This document shows, one piece after another, positions 34,062-45,781 of a stretch of 64,000 bases of DNA. The stretch is from Rotaria sordida. Taxonomy: Eukaryota > Rotifera > Eurotatoria > Philodinida > Philodinidae. The stretch's first letter is position 1, and every line of letters starts with the position of its first letter. The notes beneath the pieces are model-generated. The model was not told where the DNA came from. It saw only the letters and a list, made by a program, of their open reading frames with translations, and ran no database searches. The DNA lies in the NCBI GenBank assembly GCA_905250125.1, contig CAJNOL010000001.1, forward strand, positions 434,001 to 498,000, read 5' to 3'. A program made the position numbers and the translations under genes.

Positions 34062-37000
34062 ATGTCATTTGTACAAGCATTAAAACGTTTGATTACAACA
34101 AACGATTCATCATCAACAAGTGGAACAGCAATTAATGATCCTAATCAATCGATACCAGATAATGTCACAAATATAAATCATACATCAACAAATTCAAATG
34201 GATCAAATTCAGCAATGTTAACATCAAAATCACATGAAAATTTTAAACCACTTAGTCAAGGATTACAAAAAAAATATGCTCGAGGTGTACAATATAATAG
34301 TAAGATATTATTGTACTCAAGGACATTCAATTGTTTGTTTTTAACATATATTCTTGATTTTTAATAGTGAAATTAGTCATACGTGGTGAATGTAATACAG
34401 GCAAATCAGTCTTATGGTCTCGTTTACAAGGTTGTCAATTTGTTGAAGATTACGTTCCATCAGATGAAATTCGTGTTGCAACAATAAATTGGTCATCACG
34501 TGTATGTGGAGATGCAATTATTAAAGTTGAAGTATGGGATGTTGTTGATAAATCAAGAAAAAAACGTCGTCCAATTAATCCATCACTTAAATTATCAAAT
34601 ACAATAAATGTACCTGTTGCTGAAGTATCACTTGATGCTGAATTTCTTGATGTTTATAAAAGTACAGCTGGTGTTTTATTTATTTATGATATAACAAAAC
34701 CATGGACATGGGATTATATTGAAAGAGAAATTGTTAAAGTACCAGCACATATACCAATATTAATTATTGGAAATCAATTAGATATGTGTCATCATCGAAA
34801 AGTACCAATAGATGCATGTCTGAGTTTTATCGAAAATCTCGATAGGTTAGTATTTATTTCATAGATGACAGAAGCATGAGGCTTGCGCAGGCTGAAGGCT
34901 ACCTAAGATACAGGTGTGTCCTAGGCTCAAATATATGTTTCTCATTTCATTAGATTGATAGATTTATGCAGTAGATCGAAATTCTTGTATACACACGTCA
35001 AATATTTTTCATCGTCTTTGATGGCGGCTAGTAGCATTTTTGTAGTGAACAAGACTTAGAAAATATTCTTGAGGAAAGATTCTTTATAAACGCGCTGCTG
35101 TTTCACTATTATTCTGTTTTTCCAGTTAAACAGATCGAAATTAATTAAAAACAAATGTTGACTAGTTTCTTCATGTGTATGTTTTATAACACAAGATGCA
35201 AATTTTTTTCTGAACAATACTAACTTTATACAGCGTAAAATATGCATTGAGAAAAGGAAGCACTACGTGTGCTTCATCTAAATAGCATGGATTAATTCGG
35301 CTTCCTCTCCTTCCTGTTCCTAACTTCTCGATGAGAATTTTTATAAAAGTTGTTGAACCTACTCTAGATGCAAAACATTCTGTCACCTATTATTTATTAT
35401 TTTTCAAATAAATGTCACAAATTATATTTTTATTTGTTTTATTTGAAGAGGTACAATGGGTTCAGTAGTTCGTTATTGTGAAAGTTCAATGCGTAATGGA
35501 TTTGGTCTACAATATATATATCAATTTTTAAATATTCCATTTTTACAATTACAACGTGAATGTTTACTTCAACAATTACAAGTAAATGCACGTGATATGG
35601 ATACATCATTAGAAGAAATTGATACATATTCTCATAGTGCAGAGAATAATTATGATTTATTTATTGAAATGCTTAATAATAAACGTCGTTCAAAACAAGA
35701 AGCACTTGCTGGTGATATTGTAGCTAAAGCAAAACCATTAGAAGAAGCAAAACGTATCCATGATGAAGCACTTCAAGCAGCAGCTCTAGCTGAACAACAA
35801 CAACAACAACAACAAACAAAATCATCATCAATAAATACAATTGTACAAGTTATTAAAAAAACAACTGAAAGTCCACCATCATCTATTAAACCAACACCAA
35901 CAACTAAACAGAAACCACCTATTGTTGCTGTTCAACCTATTGTTCAACAAGGTTACTTATATGAAAATATTTTTTTATTCAATATATATGTTGTAGTCAA
36001 AATTAAAATTCAATCAAATTTTAAATTTGACGGATTTTTTGACTAGGCAAAAAAATTTTAAATTTGCCTAGACGATTCGTCAAATTTTAATTTTGACCAT
36101 AACATATATATATATATATGTTTTTTTTTAGCTGTTTCAAAATCAGCTATTTATAATGAAGTTAACGATAATATTGTTGATAAACAACATCATTCATCAG
36201 ATGATTATACAGAAACACAGTTATCAAATCCGTTAGTGACATCAACTGTTGATGATTTTATACCTGATGATAATGATTATGAAACATTCCTTGTCGATGA
36301 TAATACTACATCTCAACAACAACAACAGCAACAGCAACATTTATCTATTGATACATTACCTAAATCTTCAACAACAAAACTTTCAACTACAGATGAGTTA
36401 GTTATTTTTTATTTAATTTATTTTCAAAAAAAAAAATCTTCTATTTTATTATTTTTTAAATAGTGAAAATGAATCAACAGTAAATCCAATGGTAAAAGGA
36501 TTTTGTGAACAATTAGATTCCGATGATGAACAACATCAACAACCGATTATGTATGTTACTTTAATAAAAATAAATAAATAAAATTTCATATTCATATATT
36601 ATAGTACTAATGAATCAACTGAATATGAGCCAGTATCACCAACAGTCGAAATTGTAAATATATTATTTGATTTTTATTATACAGGATGATTCACAAGTCA
36701 TCGGACAGTTTTTTATTGTAATTAACTTTTGATAGAAACAAGAAAGAGAGCTGTGATTTTTACCGTTGAAAAGAGAAAACTTTGAGGGGTTTAACCATAT
36801 AAGAGACATAATATTCATCATTTTTTGGAAGGTTTTTAAAAAAATCAAAATTAAACAAGCTGATATACTCAGAATTTAAAGTTCTATGACAAATTCAAAA
36901 ATCTCGATTTTCTGGAAATCTTGGATTTTCAAAACCTTCCTAATAATGTTTTTTAAATACTATGTTTCTTATATGGTTGAATGTTGCCAAGTTTCCACTT

Positions 37001-37621
37001 TTCAATGGTGAAAATCGAAGCTCTCTTTCTTGTTTCTATGAAAAGTTATTCGTAATCAAAAATTGTCCAGTGACTTTTTGGGCCAAGTTGTAGATAAATC
37101 ATTAATATTTATTTTTAATAGATTACTCAACCAATATCACCTCCTGTATACCATCAAATATCAACATTTGATCTTGATTATCTTGATCGATTATCTTCAT
37201 CAAAATCCCAACAATCAAACAATGAATTACATATATTTGGTAGGATTTTACTAATTACAGAGTTTATTGATTAAAATTTATTGTCTTCTAGATTCACAAA
37301 GTACTCATAGTGATTCAACATTAACAAAATCAAAAAAAAAGAAAACAACAACAAAACCTAAAAAAGTTAGATTTAAAAAAAAAAATTTCTAACAAAAACA
37401 AAATTTTTTTTTATTTAATTTATTTTAAGGAAACAAATGTTTCGACAACTGAATCAGCAAAAACAAAGAAAAAAAAGAAATCTTCACCAATTAAAACAAA
37501 TAATTCGACTACTAATGAATTACCAACCGCAAATACAAACGATGATGATGATCTTGAATCATTTCTTGCTGATAATCCAACGACAACATCTAAATCTAAT
37601 CATGACTATGAACATGTTTGA
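34062..37621 (+). CDS. RABL6: RABL6-like GTP-binding protein
   Basis: Nine exons (34062-34299, 34368-34845, 35449-35951, 36132-36396, 36474-36550, 36605-36653, 37122-37239, 37292-37365, 37430-37621) all join in frame. The N-terminal GTPase-like domain has LQKKYARGVQYNMKLVIRGE, a P-loop GECNTGKS, VKVEVWDVVDK, LDAEFLDVYKSTAGV and ILIIGNQLD (a degenerate NKxD). Next comes FGLQYIYQFLNIPFLQLQRE, as in animal RABL6. The low-complexity tail has polyQ, DDFIPDD, NPMVKGF, Lys-rich runs and a final DDLESFLADNPT, all with counterparts in vertebrate RABL6. In mammals RABL6 affects proliferation and nuclear-cytoplasmic signalling. Intron 2 (about 600 bp) and intron 6 (about 470 bp, with a foldback element) are unusually long; the rest are near 50-180 bp. 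Confidence 0.94.
35994..36105. repeat. Compact AT-rich hairpin in RABL6 intron 3
   Basis: Outer pairing of GTCAAAATTAAAATT and TTTGACG with CGTCAAATTTTAATTTTGAC encloses an inner palindrome built on GGCAAAAAAATTTTAAATTT. About 110 bp could fold into one long stem. It fills most of this intron and looks like a small palindromic MITE. Confidence 0.65.
36682..37090. mobile_element. Foldback element D in RABL6 intron 6
   Basis: Arms of about 180 bp (36690-36870 and 36905-37085) are inverted copies. Both carry CATAGAAACAAGAAAGAGAG or its near match with GATAG, a GATTTTYACCRTTGAAAAG segment, CAACCATATAAGARACATA and GGAAGGTTTT. The outer ends (CAAGTCATCGGACAG; right end CTGTCCRGTGACTT-like by complement) are similar. 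The element fills nearly the whole intron between exons 36605-36653 and 37122-37239. Confidence 0.82.
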
Positions 37622-37787
37622 AAACAGTATTTTCATTATATCTTTTTTTCTTTTAAAAAAAACCAATCTAGTCCATTTGACATTATTTATCATTCTATTT
37701 TTTTTCTCTGTAATAAATGTCTTTGTTCGTTGGTTTCAATTTCTTTATTAAATATTTATCTTCAATGTATTTCTAGATTTTAAAAGA

Positions 37788-40241
37788 ATGTCTTCACATA
37801 CTGGTATGAAAACATATCATCATCTTCGAATAAAAAAAAAAGCAAGAAAATTTTCATATTGTTTTTTTTTGTTTCATTTGTCTAGGTGTTTCATGTGACG
37901 CATGTATGAGAACAAATTTTCCTGGTCGTCGTTATAAATGTTTATTATGTGATAATTATGATCTATGTGGTTCATGTTATGATCTTGATGCTGAAAGTCA
38001 AAATCATAAAAATGATCATCCAATGCAATGTATATTAACTGAAACAGCTTGTGGTTAATTATTAATAATTAATCGATTTTATATAAACATGTTTATATTA
38101 ATTTTATTGTAGAATTATTCTATGCAGGTGAATCAATACCTCGTCGAACTGTTGTTTCATTAACATGTCCACATTGTGGTATATCCGGTTTTATTCCACG
38201 AACATTACTTATACATTGTGTGGAAAAACATCCATCAGTATCACCGCAAACAAAAAATAGCCAGGCTGTTGTATGTAAGACCTTAATTATTTCTCATATA
38301 CATAGATCAATTATAAATTCATTTAAAAACGAAAAAAAAAAGGATTTTTGTGAAACACGATCTAAAAGAAGTGTTAAAATATATAGAGTACAAATTTTCA
38401 TTTTCCATAGATCATGACAGACATTAGTGATATACAATCAAAGGTCGTATATCCGTAACGTCTTTTTATAATATATGAACTACTTTCTCACCGCATTTGT
38501 GGAGCATTAAGTAAAAGGATGATGAAGAAATGTGCCCGAAAATAGATAGAATAAAACAATATTCTTATGGTTAGCAATAGCTACTATATTGTGTTTCACA
38601 TTTTAATACTGCAGAAGTTGTGCTAGCAGCCTTCTGTTTTTAGAATTAGTTTTTGTCTTTGAGAAAAGGAAATCGTTTTGATTTTTTTTCGTTCTTGTTA
38701 TTAGGTGATTAATAAATATTTCTTTTTCTTTTTGTTTAATTTTATTCATAGATGTGTCCAATTTGTGTGACTTCTCCATCGCATAGAAATCGATCTCGTT
38801 TTACTGTACTTACTGATCATATGCTAACAGTACATGATGATGGAACTGGAGGTGATGATGAATATGCAACAATTTCATTATCTATTACTAAAACACGACG
38901 TGGTGAAAATGAAGAAGTAATTGAAATTAGAAAATGAATTATATATTTCTATTTAAAAAAAAAATAAATCTTTTTATTTATTATTTAAAAGGAAGATTCT
39001 GATGAAGATGATGATGAAGAAGATGAATCTTCTTTAAATGATCTTGAACATCGAGCATTTATCGAAGAAGAACAACGTCGTCAAGAAGCTGCTCGTCAAA
39101 GACTTGCACATGCATCATCATTAGCAGCAGTTATTAGAAATGAATATGCTGCAGGTTTAACGGGAAATACAAATTCACAACGACGTTCTCTTGTAAGACA
39201 AACAGCAATTCGTGGTATTCGAGGAGGTTTACGAGGTACAAAAAAAAACCAAGAAAAAACTGAAGCGAACAAGATTAATTATATATTTAGGTCATTTTAC
39301 TAATTTTCCATATGGAACTGTATCTCGTACAACAACTGGACCTACGTCTAGTACATCAAATCGTGGTTCTTCTGATACATCAACAGGAAATTCATCTCAA
39401 AATATACCTGCAACTGATCCATATACAGCATTGATCTTTGCTCAAGATCCAATGCTTGAATTTGTCTCACGACTTGTTAATAATCAATCATCATCATCAT
39501 CATCATCAACAACACCACCAATCAATTCATCGAATAGTCCATTTCTTTTTACACCATCAATGCCTATTCATGTTCCATCATCAATGGCTACAACAAGTGA
39601 ACTTGCACGTTTTCAACAACAAATTGAAAATAATGAATCAATAAATTCATTAAAGTATTATCTATTAAATTAATTATTAATTTGAAGATTTTTCTTAGGT
39701 CAACTTTATTAAATAGCAAACAAAAACGATCTAGTCATACTCAACAACAACAACAACAACAACAACAACAAACACCATCATCACAATCGATGATTTTATC
39801 TTATCCATTAGGTTATGACTATCAATTATGGCAACAAAATTTTTCAGCTTTACAACCAACAATTAATAATCTTAGTTTTTTAACAGGAACTGTACCAACT
39901 GATTTAACAACAGGAAATAGTAATTCTTTAACGAAAAATTCTCAACAATTAAATCGAGAATATAATCCTCGATCATTGCTTGGCAAGTAAGTATTTTCGT
40001 GTTTATTTTTCTTTTTTTGCTAATAATTTTTTTTTAAAAATAATATGTTTTTGTTTCTAATTTAAGAATATTACGAAATGATTATGATGTAAATAATGAT
40101 GAAATGAATGAAACTCGTACACAACAATCACAAAACCATATATCATTTTTACAATCAATTTTATTTTCATCAATGACGACTAATTTAAATGAAGAACCAA
40201 AGGAAAATGAATTAATTATTAACAAAGAAAATCTTTACTAA
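37788..40241 (+). CDS. KCMF1: KCMF1-like E3 ubiquitin ligase (ZZ plus C2H2-type zinc fingers)
   Basis: Eight exons (37788-37803, 37886-38053, 38113-38270, 38752-38916, 38992-39235, 39291-39654, 39699-39986, 40067-40241) join in frame to about 530 residues. The start MSSHTGVSCDACMRTNFPGR, then RRYKCLLCDNYDLCGSCYD and DHPMQCIL, is the ZZ-type zinc finger of KCMF1, matching vertebrate MSRHEGVSCDAC. Next are a C2H2-like finger (LTCPHCGISGF...LIHCVEKH) and a second Cys/His pair (MCPICVTSP...LTDHMLTVHD). The rest is acidic then Ser/Gln-rich, with DPYTALIFAQDPMLEFVSRLV comparable to the DPIAELLSQLSGV region of KCMF1. In mammals KCMF1 works with RNF4/UBR-type ligases in protein degradation. The gene begins 166 bp after the RABL6 stop. 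Intron 3 is 481 bp. Confidence 0.93.
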
Positions 40242-40672
40242 ATCAAAAAACACGAAAACATTGAATGTTAGAAGAACAGGCACACACCAAAAAAAATGAA
40301 AAATAGAGAAAAATAAAATTTACTTATTGTTTAATCTAACTCTGCATATAGTAAACACGAGCAAGTTTTTCCTTTTTTCTTTTTTTTTCTAAATAAATAG
40401 TTTCTTACCGACAAATAAAATAATTTATCATGTAAACAATTGCAAAAAATAGTTATCATAGAAATATCATCTATTTCAAAGTAATATAAATAATGTAATT
40501 CCAAGGTTTTCACTCCCACACTATCGAATGTATTTTTTTTTGTCCTCCTTTTTGAAAAAATAAAATATTCGTAAACATTTCTTCACGTCTGTCATTTTTA
40601 TCTTCCATACTCGTTCGAACATCCTATCATTACTAGTATAAAATTAGTATTAAATCATATATACATCAAAAC
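40242..40672. other. Intergenic spacer
   Basis: Short AT-rich interval between two plus-strand genes. An AATAAAATT poly(A)-like signal lies at about 40312. A minus-strand frame at 40331-40519 is not supported. Confidence 0.6.
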
Positions 40673-41320
40673 ATGGGTCTATATCCACGAGACTGGGTCA
40701 CCCATTATCATTTAATATGTTTAACTGGTTTTGTTGCTATATCACTAACATTAATTATTGTTGGTGGTTCACTTTCATCTTGGTGTATTCGTTATGGAAC
40801 TGCATTTGAATGTCATTCATTATTACATTCAGATCGAGTTTTTTCATGTCTTTTTAAATTAATTCCAACAGGAATTATATTCTGTTTAATTATTTCATTA
40901 TTTATGTTTATTATTTTAATTATTGGTCAAGTATGTATTGAATATACTGGTATTGCTAAAAAAGAATATCAACTTGTTGCTCGACTTGTTAATATTCTTA
41001 CATTATCAATAGCTATTATTTTAATTATGATTGTACTTCTTCAATGGTTTCATCCACCATTAAACTCATCAAAAAATATTTTAATTGCTATGGTGTCAAC
41101 ACAAGAGGAAACAAATGATACATCAAAACCAAAACAACAACGTATTACTTTTGCAACAATTTCACCAGATGATCCTTCATATTTGAATGCAATGGGTGCA
41201 CAACGTCGATCAATGCTTACTTATCATAAAAATTTTAATCATGGGCCTAATTTATTCTTTGCAGCATTTATTATTCTTTTTATTACTTTACTTGGTTTTG
41301 TCATTGGACATCGAATATAA
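40673..41320 (+). CDS. Uncharacterised four-TM membrane protein
   Basis: Intronless 215-residue frame. Hydrophobic helices lie at about residues 14-34, 64-87, 104-126 and 190-212, with short N and C termini. The first loop (35-62) contains W37, C38, C47 and C59. This loosely recalls claudin/PMP22-like proteins, which have a Trp and Cys pair in loop 1, but the GLW signature is absent, so I do not assign a family. The loop between helices 3 and 4 is polar, with one NxS site and a Lys/Gln-rich stretch. The protein has a normal start, a clean stop and good codon bias, and is likely a real gene. Confidence 0.7.
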   Translation: MGLYPRDWVTHYHLICLTGFVAISLTLIIVGGSLSSWCIRYGTAFECHSLLHSDRVFSCLFKLIPTGIIFCLIISLFMFIILIIGQVCIEYTGIAKKEYQLVARLVNILTLSIAIILIMIVLLQWFHPPLNSSKNILIAMVSTQEETNDTSKPKQQRITFATISPDDPSYLNAMGAQRRSMLTYHKNFNHGPNLFFAAFIILFITLLGFVIGHRI

Positions 41321-41784
41321 AATTAGATGAAGAAGAAAAATAGAATTTAAGAAAACAAAAACAAAAAAAAAAAGAAAACATATCTTTCTAATAAATATTG
41401 ATTTTCTTTTTCATTTATTAAAAACAAAAAGAAATAAAATATTCGTTCAAAATATCTTTGTTGTTATTAATTATTTTTTTTCTTTTTGTTTATAAAAATT
41501 GAATTAACGATAAGAAGAAAAAAAATAATAATATCTTCAAAGAAAATTTATTTAATAAACATAATCATTATATCTTCAAACGAACAATTGTAAAAAGATC
41601 GATAAAGATCTGAGAATAATTAAATCATCAATGAAATTCATTTATTTATGAAAAATATAATTTCCAGATACAAATAATATTTGGTTGTGGATATGGTTGT
41701 CAAAGTTCTATTCAATAGCAGTCACACCCACACTGTTTAACATTTTCAAAATATCATGAAAGTTGTTTTTTCCTCTTTCATTAA
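41321..41784. other. Intergenic spacer between convergent genes
   Basis: AT-rich 3' flank shared by the four-TM gene (plus) and the TAF6-like gene (minus), with AATAAA signals for the plus-strand gene near 41388 and 41433. No gene seen. Confidence 0.6.
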
Positions 41785-44097
41785 TTATATATCTTCTAAA
41801 ATTAAATTATATTTTTCCAATAATTCATTAATCTTCTGATTAAATATTGTCTGTTGTTCATTATAATCAAGATCGAAATCTGCTTCGAATATTTTTGTTT
41901 TTTTATAATTTTGCAAAATATCTATTACAAATGAACCATAAACTTGAATATTAATTAAAAGTAATGTTCGTATACATGCGTAAACAATCGAAAATGTTTT
42001 AGTTGTATTATTAATAATTAAATTTGATTTAATAATAGAAATAATTCGTTCAGTAAAATATGAAATATAAGAATATTTATTTTCAAAATATGAAATAAGA
42101 TCACTAGCTTGTTCTCGTACAATCCATATTGTTGAATAACTATTTATAGCATTATGATCTATTGTCGATAAAATATTATCATTTTTTGACATATCAAATA
42201 TGCATATTAGACAAGTTAATAATGTTGGAATGATTGAATGAAGATATTTATCAAATAAAATAAATTTATTTATTGTAAGCATTTTTAATATTGATAAAAA
42301 TCGAATAATAAAATTTAAATCATGTAGATGAATATTTGTTTCAATACCTTTGGCAATAAATAGAAGAAGACGAGATAAAAGTGGTTGTAAAGCAGCATCT
42401 GATGAGAAACAATGAAAAGCATCTGTAGATTGTTTATCTGTTCCATTAAAACATGATTCAGTTAATAATTTAAAATATAATTGTTGTTCTATGCTTAATT
42501 CATGTGCAAGACATGCTTGAGATGATTGTAATGATGGTACGGTGTCATTATTTATATGAGGACGACGTACGGATACATTTCGAGGATGAATTGATTTGAT
42601 AGTTAAATTGTTTTTTGTTAACGGATGAACATGATCTTGAAGTTTATAATTTCTATAGCATAAAGATTTAGTATGAAAAACTACTATTCAACATGCTTCA
42701 TTGTTTTCTGAATAACTTTTGATAGGAATATCATAGAGATTTGCACTTTTTACCATTCAAAAAAGAAGACCCGTGGTCATCGAAGTATATCGAAATTTCA
42801 TTGGTCATCTATTGACCAATCAGAGTAAATTTTGTTGAAGATTTTCGAAAACGATATTCTAAAGCTATTTTCCTTTCAATTTACGCAAGGCCGACATTCC
42901 TGGCTTGTTCAGTTCGAGAGTTATAAGAGCCCTCCTGAGATCTTCGACTCCAGTCAATTGACCTTTAATCAATCAAAAAAAGCACCTAGGCAAGGATAAT
43001 TCAACATGTTGAGTCGAATGATGACATTTGTTCTCAGGTTTGAACTGATTTGACACTATCAAATCAAACTTTTTGAAATGTCGATTTCTTCGTTACACAG
43101 AGATTGATTGTAGAATTTCAGAAAGATTGATATAACAATGTCAAATCAGTTCGAATCGAAAAACAAATATCACTATTCGACTCAACACGCTGAATTACTC
43201 TCGTCTAGCTGCTTTTTTTGGTTGATCAAAGGTCAATAGGCTGAAATCGGAGGTATCAGGAAAAGTCTTATAACTCTCAAACTGGACAAACTAGAAATGT
43301 CGGTCTTGTGTAAATCGGTAGAAAAGAATTTTTACTATTGAATAGTCCTATTAAAAGCTTAAATTGCAAGAAAAATAGCTTCAGAATATCGTTTTCGAAA
43401 ATCTTCACCAAGAACTCACTTGGTTGATCAATAGATGACCAATCCAATTTCGATATACTTCAATGTCCCCGGATCTTCTCTCTTGAATGATGAAAACCGT
43501 AAGTCTCTATAATGTTTCTATCAATAGTTATTCAAAAAACAATGGAACATATTATATTTTAAAATGGATAGTAGTTTACCGTGTTTTAGTTGAACTGGCC
43601 ATTTCAAAGAGTTTTTTTAGTAGAGGAGATTTATTACTAAGTTCTGGTGGAATTATCTTTGTATCGATGATTTTTTGTTGTTTGTTTTCAAATAAATTTT
43701 CTTCAATGAAACTTGGAAGTGGATTTTCAGATATGATCGGTTGTTCTCCATCAATAGCAAGCCAATGAATTGTAAGTTGAAGTCTATCGATTTTCGATGA
43801 TATTTGATCTGTTTGATTGAGCAATGATAAGACAGAGATATTTGTTTCTTTCGACTTTTTTATATTGTTTGTAAGATTTATATATCGATGAATATTTCGA
43901 GTATCAAGTGCAGTTTGAAAATCATTAGCAAGAAGACAAATACGTTTACACACACGTGCATAAGTACGTGTTTCAAGAATAAGACTTCGAACAAGAAATA
44001 GAAGTTCGATGTTAAGTTCTTGAATACATTCAGGTAAGAGTGAAATAGATTGATATTGATTCCACCAATCATCAGGCAAGGTTTCTAACCAAGCCAT
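41785..44097 (-). CDS. TAF6: TAF6-like TFIID/SAGA subunit
   Basis: Two exons on the minus strand, 44097-43580 and 42652-41785, join exactly in frame (split codon CG|A) to about 461 residues. Exon 1 carries a diverged N-terminal histone-fold region (ARVCKRICLLANDFQTALDTRNI) and the linker LTIHWLAIDGEQPIISENP, which matches KAHWLSIEGVQPAIPENP of animal TAF6. Exon 2 begins the conserved HEAT domain with LAHELSIEQQLYFKLLTESC, followed by LQPLLSRLLLFIAKGIETNI, LTINKFILFDKYLHSIIPTLLTCLI and HNAINSYSTIWIVREQASDLI. TAF6 pairs with TAF9 and scaffolds TFIID and SAGA. The single intron (927 bp) is almost entirely a foldback element. The histone fold is hard to recognise, so the N terminus may be a fast-evolving version. 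Confidence 0.9.
42695..43545. mobile_element. Large foldback element E inside the TAF6 intron
   Basis: Arms of about 390 bp (42695-43085 and 43135-43545) are inverted copies at about 80-85% by eye. Shared blocks include GAAGTATATCGAAATT, TTGGTCATCTATTGA, GAAGATTTTCGAAAACGATA, GAGAGTTATAAGA, AAAAAAAGCA and GTTGAGTCGAAT. The loop is about 50 bp. The outer ends carry TGAATAACTTTTGATAG, also present at the outer end of element D. No coding capacity. The element accounts for over 90% of the intron. Confidence 0.87.
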
Positions 44098-45231
44098 AAT
44101 AATGATTCATTCTAATTAGATTTCTTTCTTTTTATATTGATGATTGCTAATCATTGTTTTATTATTTCTTCAAGTATGTTGATATGTTAATCAAGAAATG
44201 AAGTAAACTATTCTTGATTTAAATCTATTATCTCAACAACATATTAAAGAAGTAGATACAAACAATTAAAAAGTCCTAAACATAGACTTTTCTAGACTTG
44301 ACGATTATAAAATTTTGATTCATTGAAATATTTTCAATAATTTTTTTTCTTTTGTAATTTTGATTAGAAAAAAAATCATCATAATTTTGTCGGCTTATCA
44401 ATCAACTCTTACTCACTAGATTCAAGACAAAATACTATACATTGAAAATGAACGAAAATTATCGAAAGCTTATAATAGTTAATAGATATTCAAAATATAT
44501 GTGCGCATACTTTTCTTTGATTTAATTCGTCATAGCATCAAATGGAAAGCTGTTGTTGTTTCATTTATTTGAAATTCATCAAGAACATGACTGTTAGAAA
44601 TCGGTACGAGATATAAACGAGTTTCGAATTATATATCAACAATCAAAAAGCACAAGAATATATAATATTAATGATTCATTAGCATCAATAATCATACGCA
44701 ATAACGAAAGCAATAATTGTCAACATAATTCTGCTAGTTAATTATTTCTGGAAGATGAGTATCGAAATAAACAAAAAAATCAAGATACTTGAATAGATTT
44801 TTTTCTATTAACTTATCAACATAAGTAAATCAAAGAAGATCTTTATTTAGTATCATCAAAAATATAAATCTATCAAAAGGCAACTGATTGTGATGATTGT
44901 TAGGGTGAATATGTTGGTATTCTGTAGAAGAACTTCGGTATTTTGTGCTCGAATCACTATTGGTGGAAGATTGAGAATAATTGGATTGGTTATTCGGCTA
45001 GGCTCAAATGAGGTAGTTGATAGAAACAATAAACAATATAATTTATTTCTAAAACTTTCGTCGTCATCTGTTTGTTCCTTCTTTACTTATAATAGCGTCG
45101 TAATAAGTAATCACCATCTATTTGACTACACCTGAATAATCTAACCTTCCTATACAAATAAAAGGTAAGGTATATACTTTTACTCGATATTTATCCTATA
45201 CATACAAAACGAAAATAGTCGTACAATCATC
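44098..45231. other. Intergenic between divergent genes
   Basis: Holds the upstream regions of TAF6 (minus) and the C2-domain gene (plus). An 81-codon frame at 44890-45135 has no recognisable features and was not accepted. Confidence 0.55.
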
Positions 45232-45684
45232 ATGGCTCAAGGACATCTTCATGTAGCTATGATGGAAGCAGCAAAACCTATTGATAAAGATACAGTATAC
45301 TTTAAGAATCCTTGTCTTGAACTATATACCGACGAAAAAAACAAAACAAAAGTTTCTGTATTTAGAGATGTGCAACGACCTGTATGGAATGAAACATTTG
45401 ATTTGTACGCAATGACCTTTTTCTTTTTATTTGTTTTTCATTGTTATTGAAATTCTATTTTTCTATGTAGTGATGTATGGCCAAATAATGAAAATCTTCA
45501 TATAAATGTCCATGAAAATAATGAAGGCAAAAAAGGAGATTTAATTGGTTCGGCACAAATTTCTCTTGATGATGTTATTAAAAACGGTCATTTTGAGAAT
45601 TGGATTAAATTAACTGGTTTTCCCGGTGATGATAACCAGGGAGATGTACATATACGTATGACTTATGAACAAAAAAATCAGTAA
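45232..45684 (+). CDS. Small single C2-domain protein
   Basis: Two exons (45232-45404, 45471-45684) join in frame to about 128 residues, almost exactly one C2 domain. Visible family features are HLHVAMMEAAKPI opening, CLELYTDEKNKTKVSVFRDVQRPVWNETFDF (the strand with the NPxWNE-like turn), LHINVHENNEGKKGDLIGSAQISLDDV and a final VHIRMTYEQ strand. C2 domains bind membranes or proteins. Most of the Asp residues that bind calcium in the top loops are replaced (KNPCLEL in place of SDPYV; VWPNNEN in place of the DxDxxxxD loop), so calcium-independent binding is more likely. No other domain is present. Confidence 0.82.
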
Positions 45685-45781
45685 ACGAATATTTACTAAT
45701 GTACTGATCTCTGTTTTTTTGTTTTTTTCACTATAACTTCAAGAAAAACAATAAAGAACAAGCACGATCTTTTCGTTTTTC

